From an uncultured Clostridia bacterium (GTDB taxonomy: Bacteria > Bacillota > Clostridia > TANB77 > CAG-508), in contig CAKPLQ010000019.1 in NCBI GenBank assembly GCA_934167685.1, positions 1 through 26,306 of the forward strand: a DNA stretch of 26,306 bases, in the 5' to 3' direction. The notes beneath the pieces were generated by a model. It was not told where the DNA came from. It did no database searches and saw nothing but the letters and a program-made list of their open reading frames with translations. This document shows, piece after piece, positions 9,130 to 16,066 of this stretch. The position numbers and the translations under genes were made by a program. Within the stretch, counting starts at the first letter, position 1. The number at the start of each line of letters is the position of its first letter.

Positions 9130-10440
9130 TTAATCATTTGATTGTGGTGATTCAATTTTTTTAAATTTTACTTTAGGTTCCATATCAAAACAACCCACCA
9201 TTTTCTTTTGTGAAGTTACTTCAAAGATTAATGCATCATAATTTCTATTCATAATTATTAATTCTCCATTATCATCAAATCTATTGCAACTAATTGATAA
9301 TGTATATTTTCCAGGCGCAAGTCTTAATTTTTGTTCAAAATCAAATATGTATTCTTCTCCTTTTTTACAATTTCCTGTATCTATTCCCATAAAGTTTGTA
9401 TTATTTCCACACATTTCTTTTCCTTGGAAGTCTTTTATTGTAATAGATACAAATGGATTTTCAACATCTTGATTAAATTGTACTTTTACTTTAATATGCA
9501 TATATTCTGAGTTATCTATTATTGGTAATGGTTGATTATATTGGTCAAACATTCCATAATCATAAATAGCTGCTTCGTTATTTCCATATATTGTAGCCTC
9601 TGGATTTAATGTAAAATGTTTTTTCCATTCAGATTTTTCAGAAAGAGCATTAATTACATCTTTTGTTATTTTATTCTTTCCTTTTGCAGAATTTGTATCT
9701 TTCATTTTTGTAATTAACTTTTTATATTCTTCTACTCCTTCTTTTACATCTCCATCAAAAATCTTCTCTCCATGTTGTAATATTATTGCTCTATTACAAT
9801 TGTTTAATACATCAGATATACTATGAGTTACAAACAATATTGTTTTTCCTTTCTTTTTAAACTGTTCAAATTTTTTGAAGCATTTCAATTGAAAGGCCAT
9901 ATCTCCTACTGATAATACTTCATCTACTATTAATATATCTGGGTCTACATTTATTGCACAGGCAAATGCTAGTCTTGCAAACATACCAGAAGAATATGTT
10001 TTTACAGGTTGACTAAGATGTTCACCAATATCTGCAAATTCTATTATTTCTTTTTCTTTTGCCTTGACTTCTTCTACAGTCAATCCCATTATCTGTCCAT
10101 GTTGATATATATTTTCATATCCTGTTAATTCTGGATTAAATGCTGTTCCCAATTCTAGTAATGAGCTTATTTTTCCTTTTACTTTTATTTCTCCTGATGT
10201 TGGCACAACAACCCCTGTTATCATTTTTAATAGCGTTGATTTTCCTGCACCATTCCTTCCTAGAATACCGACTATTTCACCTTTTTTTACTTCTAAATTA
10301 AATCCATCCATTGCTTTAAATGTAGTATGATTTTCATATTTAGGTAATAAGATTTCTAATAATCTGTCTTTTTTTCTATGATACATCTTGTATTCCTTAC
10401 ATAAATCCTTTATTTCTATTATGTTTTCTTCTTTATTCAT
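9130..10440 (-). CDS. polysaccharide ABC transporter ATP-binding protein (Wzt/TagH-like) with Wzt C-terminal domain
   Basis: The 436-residue protein has an ABC ATPase domain with Walker A GRNGAGKST at residues 61-69, signature Y-S-S-G-M-F-A-R at 149-156, Walker B ILIVDEVL at 169-176 and the switch His at 206. The Y-S-S-G-M variant of the signature is typical of the polysaccharide/teichoic-acid export branch. After residue 270 follows a beta-rich domain of about 150 residues that matches the position and style of the Wzt C-terminal domain, which in O-antigen exporters recognises the finished, capped chain. It pairs with the permease encoded 25 bases upstream. The substrate is probably the glycan made by the surrounding glycosyltransferases. 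Confidence 0.93.
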   Translation of the reverse strand: MNKEENIIEIKDLCKEYKMYHRKKDRLLEILLPKYENHTTFKAMDGFNLEVKKGEIVGILGRNGAGKSTLLKMITGVVVPTSGEIKVKGKISSLLELGTAFNPELTGYENIYQHGQIMGLTVEEVKAKEKEIIEFADIGEHLSQPVKTYSSGMFARLAFACAINVDPDILIVDEVLSVGDMAFQLKCFKKFEQFKKKGKTILFVTHSISDVLNNCNRAIILQHGEKIFDGDVKEGVEEYKKLITKMKDTNSAKGKNKITKDVINALSEKSEWKKHFTLNPEATIYGNNEAAIYDYGMFDQYNQPLPIIDNSEYMHIKVKVQFNQDVENPFVSITIKDFQGKEMCGNNTNFMGIDTGNCKKGEEYIFDFEQKLRLAPGKYTLSISCNRFDDNGELIIMNRNYDALIFEVTSQKKMVGCFDMEPKVKFKKIESPQSND

Positions 10441-10465
10441 ATTTATCCTCTCTCTTTATTATATA

Positions 10466-11257
10466 TTAAAGTACATCTGCAAAATCCTTTTTAGTTTTCT
10501 TAAATACATGATTTCCCCATACAAATAAAATTACTGTTATTACCCAAAAGACTATTGTATAAAAACAATGACCTCTTGTTATAATATTTTCACCTATAAA
10601 TGCTTGTCTTATAGCTGATACCAAATATGTAAATGGTATACATCTAAGTACTCTTGATATTACAAAATGTCCTGATACCATTTGTAAGTCCCAAACAATT
10701 GGTGTGAACCAGAAAAACAATTGCATTAATATATTAAGTAATTGCGAAAAATCTGGTAATACTGTTACTATTGCTGATGTAAATCTAGTAAAAGCTATGA
10801 TAAAACAATAAGCTGCAATTATTGAATATATTAATATAAAAGGATTTGGTATATAACCAAATATTGAACTTACTACTATAGCTATTATAAATAAAAATAG
10901 TGATACAAATGATGAGGCCACAGTTGAAATTAATGGTATAACATCTACAGGAAATACTACCTTTTTTACTAAATAACTATATGCTCTAATTGAGTTACTT
11001 GCATTTATTATTGTATCATTAACCGTCATCCACATTGCCATTGCAGGCAAATACCATGAAACATATGGGTAGTTTCCTACACTACCAACATGTAATATAT
11101 ACTGAAATACAATTACATATGTAAGCATAAATATAAATGGTTGCAAAAACCCCCATATTGCTCCTAAACTTGTATTTGCAAATCTATTTTTAAAATCATT
11201 TTTTCCTATTCCCCATATTACTTTTCTATTTTGTATTGCTGTTTTTATAAATTCCAT
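10466..11257 (-). CDS. polysaccharide ABC transporter permease (Wzm/TagG-like, ABC-2 family)
   Basis: The 263-residue protein has six hydrophobic segments, beginning with the amphipathic R-F-A-N-T-S-L-G-A-I-W-G-F-L-Q-P segment that marks ABC-2 type polysaccharide and teichoic-acid exporters (residues 25-41). The length is the usual 255-275 for Wzm/TagG. It should form a homodimer channel with the Wzt-like ATPase encoded next in the operon and move a lipid-linked glycan from the inner to the outer leaflet. Its start at 11257 lies about 32 bases after the end of the metallo-beta-lactamase-fold gene. Family is clear; substrate is not. Confidence 0.93.
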   Translation of the reverse strand: MEFIKTAIQNRKVIWGIGKNDFKNRFANTSLGAIWGFLQPFIFMLTYVIVFQYILHVGSVGNYPYVSWYLPAMAMWMTVNDTIINASNSIRAYSYLVKKVVFPVDVIPLISTVASSFVSLFLFIIAIVVSSIFGYIPNPFILIYSIIAAYCFIIAFTRFTSAIVTVLPDFSQLLNILMQLFFWFTPIVWDLQMVSGHFVISRVLRCIPFTYLVSAIRQAFIGENIITRGHCFYTIVFWVITVILFVWGNHVFKKTKKDFADVL

Positions 11258-11289
11258 ATACTCTTCTCCTTGCTACTTTATACGTTTAT

Positions 11290-12189
11290 CTACCAGATTC
11301 TAAAACTTATATCTCCATCTTTTTCTATATAATTAGTCTTTACTCCCAATTTTTTCATCCAGTTTCTTGTTTCTATTGTTGTCCACTTTCCTGTATTATA
11401 ACCTGTTCCAGGGTCATTATCCCACAACCACTTTGGCGTTGGCCATAAACATATTTGTGGATTTATTTTCTGATATACATCTTCATCAACTCCACTTTGC
11501 CCATGATGTGACATCTGAACTATATCAGATTTTAGTTTATCACCTTGATTTTTTAACAATTTTTCTCCACTTTCTTTTCCTGTATCGCCTAAAAACAATA
11601 CTGTTTTGTTATTAATTTGCATTTTTATTACCATGCTAGAATTATTTATCGGATTAACTGTAATCTCTGGATTTCTTACTCCTAATATTTCACATTTAAC
11701 ATTATCAATATTTATTTTTTGATTTAATTGTACTTGTTCAACTTTATCTTTAATTTTTTCCCCTTCGATTACTCTAAAAAAATCTTCAATTTCTTCAATT
11801 CTTGATGTTTCATATTGTTTGTACCAATCTAAATCATTAAAAGTTGCATAAATTTTATCTATTTGAATATCAGTATTTTCAACAATATCCAAAAATGCTT
11901 GAACATGGTCCATATGTGGATGCGTTAAAAACCATACATCAACTTTATTTCCACATTCTTTTATCTTGTTTTGCAAATTTTCTGAATCTTCTTTAAGTCC
12001 TCCATCTATAACTATTGTTTTATTTTCAGTTTGCATTACATATCCCATCATCTGTCTTGTACTATTATCATGTAATTGCGTAAGTACTACTCCTTTATTA
12101 TACTTTTGATATGTAATTCCTAAAATTAATACTAAAATTATTATTATTGACGTTATCAGAATTTTTGCTTTTTTATTTTTTTCTTTCAT
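11290..12189 (-). CDS. membrane-anchored ComEC-like metallo-beta-lactamase-fold hydrolase
   Basis: The 299-residue protein has a short basic N-terminus, one membrane helix at about residues 9-27 and then a metallo-beta-lactamase fold facing outside. Metal-site motifs are visible: T-H-P-H-M-D-H at 89-95, L-F-L-G-D-T-G at 198-204 and S-H-H-G at 227-230, with V-I-D-G-G at 60-64. This is the pattern of the ComEC C-terminal domain and of free-standing relatives, some of which hydrolyse phosphodiesters in nucleic acid or in teichoic-acid-type glycans. There is no competence channel domain, so a DNA-uptake role is not supported. Its place between a glycosyltransferase and the glycan exporter permease suggests trimming or modifying a phosphodiester-containing polymer at the surface. 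That role is inference. Confidence 0.85.
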   Translation of the reverse strand: MKEKNKKAKILITSIIIILVLILGITYQKYNKGVVLTQLHDNSTRQMMGYVMQTENKTIVIDGGLKEDSENLQNKIKECGNKVDVWFLTHPHMDHVQAFLDIVENTDIQIDKIYATFNDLDWYKQYETSRIEEIEDFFRVIEGEKIKDKVEQVQLNQKINIDNVKCEILGVRNPEITVNPINNSSMVIKMQINNKTVLFLGDTGKESGEKLLKNQGDKLKSDIVQMSHHGQSGVDEDVYQKINPQICLWPTPKWLWDNDPGTGYNTGKWTTIETRNWMKKLGVKTNYIEKDGDISFRIW

Positions 12190-12206
12190 TATATTTTCCT
12201 CTATAT

Positions 12207-13199
12207 TTATCTTTTCTTGAAAATTTTCAAAATTTTTAATCTTATATTAAATAACCATTTTCCAATACATGGCATGTTTAATATTATAAAATTTTCTATA
12301 TAATACATAAATTTTTCCGTTTTGTATAATTTATAAAATGTCCCCCAATTTTTAAAATTAATATTTTTTTTAGTTTTTAACATTTTATAGTATTCTAGTG
12401 CTTCAACATTTAGTTTTTGCAAATCTTTTGGAAACTTCGAATTATATTCCACATATGATTCAAATACTCCTAATTTAACATCTATAAATAAATTTCTAAC
12501 ATCATTAATATCTGTCATTTCATGTGAAATTTTTTTAGTTCCTACTTCATTATCTCCATGTTGTCTATATAAAATATATTTTTCTGGCATATATGCTAAT
12601 TTTCCATTAAATGACACTATTAAACCAATCCAATGGTCATGAATCATATGTTTTGACAGTGTTGGCAATGGTAATATTTCTTTAATAAATTTCTTTTTAC
12701 TAAGCATCGTACATCCAGTCACACAATTATACAAATAGTTTAGTTTTTGATTTCCTATGTATTTTTTTATTTTTCTATCTAATAGCATATATTTTGCAAA
12801 TGAATCATATATTGTATTTAAATTTTTGTCTACAACTTTTAAATCCCCAAAAACTAAATCTGCATTTTCTTTATTTAAAACTTCTACTGTCTTCTCTATT
12901 TTTTCTGGTAACCACACATCATCTTGATCAGCTAACATATAAAGGTTACTACTAACATTTTTTAATAGAAATTCTATATTTTTTACAACTCCTAAATTTT
13001 TTTCTTGCAAATGTAATTCTATTCTCTCATCCTCTTGTGCATATTTTTTTAATATATCTACTGTTCCATCTGTTGAACAATCATCTGAGATTATTAATTT
13101 TATATTTTTATATGTTTGGTTTAAAATGCTTAATATTTGAGCTTCTATATACTTTTCTCCATTATATGATGCCAATAATACATCTATTTGTTCTTCCAT
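12207..13199 (-). CDS. family 2 glycosyltransferase (rhamnosyltransferase-like)
   Basis: This 330-residue GT-A enzyme begins VLLASYNGEKYIEAQI, followed by I-I-S-D-D-C-S-T-D-G-T and the donor/metal motif A-D-Q-D-D-V-W near residue 90. A later H-D-H-W motif and Y-R-Q-H-G-D-N are characteristic of the rhamnosyltransferase-like branch that adds sugars to O-antigen or cell-wall polysaccharides. The C-terminal 80 residues are basic and weakly hydrophobic, consistent with peripheral membrane attachment. It is the first gene after a consensus promoter (13238-13266) and has a purine-rich ribosome binding site before the ATG, so it probably opens the main polysaccharide transcript. The next gene follows 17 bases later. 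The sugar is unknown. Confidence 0.9.
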   Translation of the reverse strand: MEEQIDVLLASYNGEKYIEAQILSILNQTYKNIKLIISDDCSTDGTVDILKKYAQEDERIELHLQEKNLGVVKNIEFLLKNVSSNLYMLADQDDVWLPEKIEKTVEVLNKENADLVFGDLKVVDKNLNTIYDSFAKYMLLDRKIKKYIGNQKLNYLYNCVTGCTMLSKKKFIKEILPLPTLSKHMIHDHWIGLIVSFNGKLAYMPEKYILYRQHGDNEVGTKKISHEMTDINDVRNLFIDVKLGVFESYVEYNSKFPKDLQKLNVEALEYYKMLKTKKNINFKNWGTFYKLYKTEKFMYYIENFIILNMPCIGKWLFNIRLKILKIFKKR

Positions 13200-13237
13200 T
13201 TTTCGTTTAAAAAGCTCCCTTCTTAAAATCTTTTATT

Positions 13238-13266
13238 ATTATATATATTACGCCTTTATTTGTCAA
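13238..13266 (-). promoter_or_regulatory. consensus sigma-A-type promoter for the polysaccharide operon
   Basis: On the minus strand a perfect -35 box TTGACA (13261-13266) is followed after exactly 17 bases by a perfect -10 box TATAAT (13238-13243). It lies in the 63-base gap before the glycosyltransferase that starts at 13199; its -35 box overlaps the stop codon region of the upstream glycosyltransferase. Transcription would begin near 13231. It would give the exporter and glycan genes their own start point apart from the era/recO transcript. Confidence 0.75.
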
Positions 13267-14243
13267 TTAATTCTAAACTTCAAATATCCCAAAACAGGAA
13301 AATGAAATAGCACAATTTCTCTAATCATCTTCTTGCCCTGATTTTTTCCAGCCAAAATCTTAAAAAATCCCCCTAATCTAAGATTGATTTTTTTACTTTT
13401 TAAAATGCTGTCATAGTACCTTTCTGCTTCTTCAATAAATAATTTATCCTCTTTTTTAGAAACATACTCTTTGCACATCTCAATTCCGCCAAGATATGCT
13501 CTATCAATAGCATCTTTTCTATATTCTACGAAAGATTTATAATCTTTACCATGTTCTTGTTTCCATCTATTCAAATTTTGATTTAAACTTCTACCTCCAA
13601 AAACATTAGTACTATGTAATCTATAATCAAAAAGAGGTTCTTCAATATAGCTCATTCCCTTTCCTTCATTTGCAATAAATGCTGCTAACCAGTCATGTGC
13701 AATAAAATTCTTTTTAAATGGAATCATTTTATCTCTTACTGATTTTGTAATAATTTGTGAACATCCAATTCCCACACATCTCGAAATCGATAATTTACTT
13801 TTTCCATCAACTAGCGGTACATTTTTGTATTTAAAATAATCATCGTGTAAAACAATTCCATCTTCATCAATTTGCCTACAATTACAATATACCATATCCA
13901 CATTTTTTTCTTTAATTTTAGCCAAACTTTTTTCAACTTTTTCTTTATGCCATATGTCATCATGGTCAGAAAACATTACATAATTCGCCTTTGATTGATT
14001 TAACAAAAACTCGAAATTTTTATTATATCCCAAATTTTTAGGTTGAATAAATAATTTTATTCTTTCATCTATTTTCTCATATTGTTTTAATATTTCTGCT
14101 ACTCTTGAATTTGGTGAATTATCATCACTTATATATATTTTAATATTTTCATATGTTTGTTTTAATATACTTTCTATTTGTCTTTTTAAATATTTCTCAT
14201 TTGTATTATATGTTGTAACTAAAATATCAACTAATTCTTCCAT
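13263..14243 (-). CDS. family 2 glycosyltransferase placed behind recO
   Basis: The 326-residue protein is a GT-A enzyme closely similar in plan to the one encoded at 12207-13199: V-D-I-L-V-T-T-Y-N-T-N-E at the N-terminus, I-S-D-D-N-S-P-N-S, S-D-H-D-D-I-W near residue 93, H-D-W-L-A-A and Y-R-L-H-S-T-N. The shared layout suggests the two arose by duplication or belong to the same rhamnosyltransferase-like group and act in sequence on one glycan. The start codon is only 3 bases from the recO stop codon, so it is probably co-transcribed with era-yqzL-recO, unlike the rest of the polysaccharide locus, which has its own promoter at 13238-13266. Substrate unknown. Confidence 0.9.
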   Translation of the reverse strand: MEELVDILVTTYNTNEKYLKRQIESILKQTYENIKIYISDDNSPNSRVAEILKQYEKIDERIKLFIQPKNLGYNKNFEFLLNQSKANYVMFSDHDDIWHKEKVEKSLAKIKEKNVDMVYCNCRQIDEDGIVLHDDYFKYKNVPLVDGKSKLSISRCVGIGCSQIITKSVRDKMIPFKKNFIAHDWLAAFIANEGKGMSYIEEPLFDYRLHSTNVFGGRSLNQNLNRWKQEHGKDYKSFVEYRKDAIDRAYLGGIEMCKEYVSKKEDKLFIEEAERYYDSILKSKKINLRLGGFFKILAGKNQGKKMIREIVLFHFPVLGYLKFRIN

Positions 14244-14246
14244 ATC

Positions 14247-14954
14247 CTATCCCTTTTCTAACTTTTCATTAAAATATAATTTGGTTATTAATTTCAATTC
14301 ATTTAGAGATTCATCTTTTAAATTAAATGAATATAATTTTTTTGGTGGTGCCATAACAATATATTTTATAGCACTTGCCGTGCTCTCACTCATCTGTAAA
14401 CAACTTTTATCTTGTTTTCCACACGTCCCACACTTAAATCCATTGTCCTTTAAACTAAAATACATCAATTCATCTTTTTGTTTGCAATTTACACATTCAG
14501 CTATTCTTGGAGTAAAACCTAAAAAGCATAATATTTTAAGTTTAAATATACTTAATATTAATTCTGGATTTTTATCTGTTTCTGATAATGTATATAACGT
14601 GTTTAAAAATAATTGTAAGATTTTATAGCAATTTTCATTTTCATCTGTTACATCTCTAATTATTTTAGTCATCTCTACCGCATAGTTTAACTTGTCCAAA
14701 TCTGTGCGTAAATTGTAAAACACTTCAATTGTTTCACAAGAATTTATATTATATGTATTTGCACCTTTATACATTAAGTATTCTCCAAAACATAGAAACT
14801 GCGTTCCTGCAAGTAAGGCGCTTCTTTGCCTTCTAGCGCCTTTTGCAACACATGATATTTTACCTAAGCCTGGAGTTAACATTGTTAGCATTTTATCATA
14901 ATCACCTAAATTATTTTCAGAAATTATTATACCACTCATTTTTATTGTTCCCAT
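14247..14954 (-). CDS. recO: DNA repair protein RecO
   Basis: The 235-residue protein has the RecO order: an N-terminal OB fold with G-I-I-I-S-E-N-N-L-G-D-Y-D-K and the K-G-A-R-R motif (about residues 38-42), then an alpha-helical part with a zinc-binding site of two pairs, C-V-N-C and C-G-T-C, around residues 158-182. RecO loads RecA on SSB-coated single-stranded DNA together with RecR in gap and break repair. Length matches the usual 230-255. Position just downstream of era and yqzL is the standard Bacillota arrangement. The start at 14954 lies inside the end of yqzL, an overlap of 38 bases, with a GGAGG in the yqzL coding sequence just upstream. Confidence 0.95.
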   Translation of the reverse strand: MGTIKMSGIIISENNLGDYDKMLTMLTPGLGKISCVAKGARRQRSALLAGTQFLCFGEYLMYKGANTYNINSCETIEVFYNLRTDLDKLNYAVEMTKIIRDVTDENENCYKILQLFLNTLYTLSETDKNPELILSIFKLKILCFLGFTPRIAECVNCKQKDELMYFSLKDNGFKCGTCGKQDKSCLQMSESTASAIKYIVMAPPKKLYSFNLKDESLNELKLITKLYFNEKLEKG

Positions 14955-15084
14955 TTTGCTCCTCCATAGGTTGTTTTAATTGTTTATCTATTTGCTCTTC
15001 TAAATTTTGTATTTGTTTTAATTCTAAAAATGTATTTACATCCCCCGTATTTTTAAAGGTGTTCCATGCAATTTTTTTAATCAT
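14917..15084 (-). CDS. yqzL: YqzL-family small protein
   Basis: A 55-residue frame starts with ATG at 15084, has AAGGAAG 7 bases upstream, and ends with TGA at 14919-14917. The N-terminus reads M-I-K-K-I-A-W-N-T-F-K-N-T-G-D-V, with the W-x2-F-x2-T-G pattern of YqzL, followed by F-L-E-L-K-Q and a charged, probably helical tail. YqzL is a protein of unknown function found between era and recO in many Bacillota, and it sits in exactly that place here. Its last 38 bases overlap the recO start in another frame, so recO translation is probably coupled to it. The tail beyond about residue 30 looks longer than usual for the family as I remember it. Confidence 0.8.
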   Translation of the reverse strand: MIKKIAWNTFKNTGDVNTFLELKQIQNLEEQIDKQLKQPMEEQNGNNKNEWYNNF

Positions 15085-15142
15085 AAGCTCACTTCCTTTA
15101 ACTCTATCTTTCGCAATTTGTATACAAATTATGCATTTATTC

Positions 15143-16048
15143 CTATTGTAGTTTAAATTTTTTTACTATTGATGAATCATCTTGCCAATCTTCTTTGACT
15201 TTTACCCATGTTTTTAAATTAACTTTTGTTCCAAAATTATTTTCCATATCAATTCTTGCTGATTGCCCAATACGTTTTAACATATTGCCACCTTTACCTA
15301 TTATAATTCCCTTATGCGAATTTCTTAGGCAATATATTGTAGCTTCTATGTCATACATTGGTTCTCCTTTTTGATTTTTTCTGTATTTCATTTTTTCAAC
15401 TTCAACATATATTCCATGTGGTACTTCATCTTGTAAAAATGTAAGTGCTTTTTCTCTTATTGTTTCTTCTGCAAGCTGTCTTAATGTTTGGTCTGTATAC
15501 TCCTCAGTATCATAATATGCTGGACCTGGTTTTAGGTTCTTTTCTATTTCATCTAATATTATATCTCTATATTTTGATTGTAAAGATGAAATAGGTATTA
15601 CAGCTTCAAAATTGTATTCTTTTTGATACATATCTATTAAACTAAGTAGCTTTTCTCTTTTCACTAAATCTATTTTATTTATTATTAGTATGGCCTTTTT
15701 GTTTGATTCTTTTATTTTTTCAAGAATTCTCATATCTCCTCTACCAATATCCTCACTTGTAGCCTCAATAACAAATAATATCAAATCTATCTCACTTAAC
15801 ACACCAAATGATGTTTCAATCATAGTTTCATTAAGCTTAGTCTTTGGCTTGTGAATACCTGGTGTATCTATAAATATTATTTGTGAATTTTCTCTATTTA
15901 CAATTCCTCTTATTGCTGTTCTTGTAGTTTGAACTTTATTAGCTGTTGCTGCAACCTTTTCTCCTACTAATAAATTTACTAATGTTGATTTTCCAACATT
16001 TGTCCTTCCTAGCATAGCAACAAAACCTGACTTAAATTCTTTTTCCAT
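15143..16048 (-). CDS. era: GTPase Era
   Basis: The 301-residue protein has all Era motifs: P-loop GRTNVGKS at residues 14-21, switch II/G3 I-D-T-P-G-I-H-K-P, G4 N-K-I-D, and a C-terminal KH domain with G-I-I-I-G-K-G-G near residue 255. Era binds the 3' end of 16S rRNA and helps mature the small ribosomal subunit; it also links ribosome assembly to growth and, in Bacillota, is a (p)ppGpp target. It is followed by yqzL and recO and preceded by an unrecognised coiled-coil gene 18 bases upstream, instead of the dgkA/cdd genes seen in many relatives. An AAGGAA ribosome binding site precedes the ATG. Confidence 0.97.
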   Translation of the reverse strand: MEKEFKSGFVAMLGRTNVGKSTLVNLLVGEKVAATANKVQTTRTAIRGIVNRENSQIIFIDTPGIHKPKTKLNETMIETSFGVLSEIDLILFVIEATSEDIGRGDMRILEKIKESNKKAILIINKIDLVKREKLLSLIDMYQKEYNFEAVIPISSLQSKYRDIILDEIEKNLKPGPAYYDTEEYTDQTLRQLAEETIREKALTFLQDEVPHGIYVEVEKMKYRKNQKGEPMYDIEATIYCLRNSHKGIIIGKGGNMLKRIGQSARIDMENNFGTKVNLKTWVKVKEDWQDDSSIVKKFKLQ

Positions 16049-16066
16049 CTTGCATTCCTTTCTTGT

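Noticed and set aside
11290..12189. Competence protein ComEC
   Set aside because: Only the MBL domain and one membrane helix are present; the channel domain and OB domain are missing.
14281..15151. Plus-strand open frames opposite recO, yqzL and the era end
   Set aside because: They overlap well-identified genes, start from poor sites and give low-complexity hydrophobic products.
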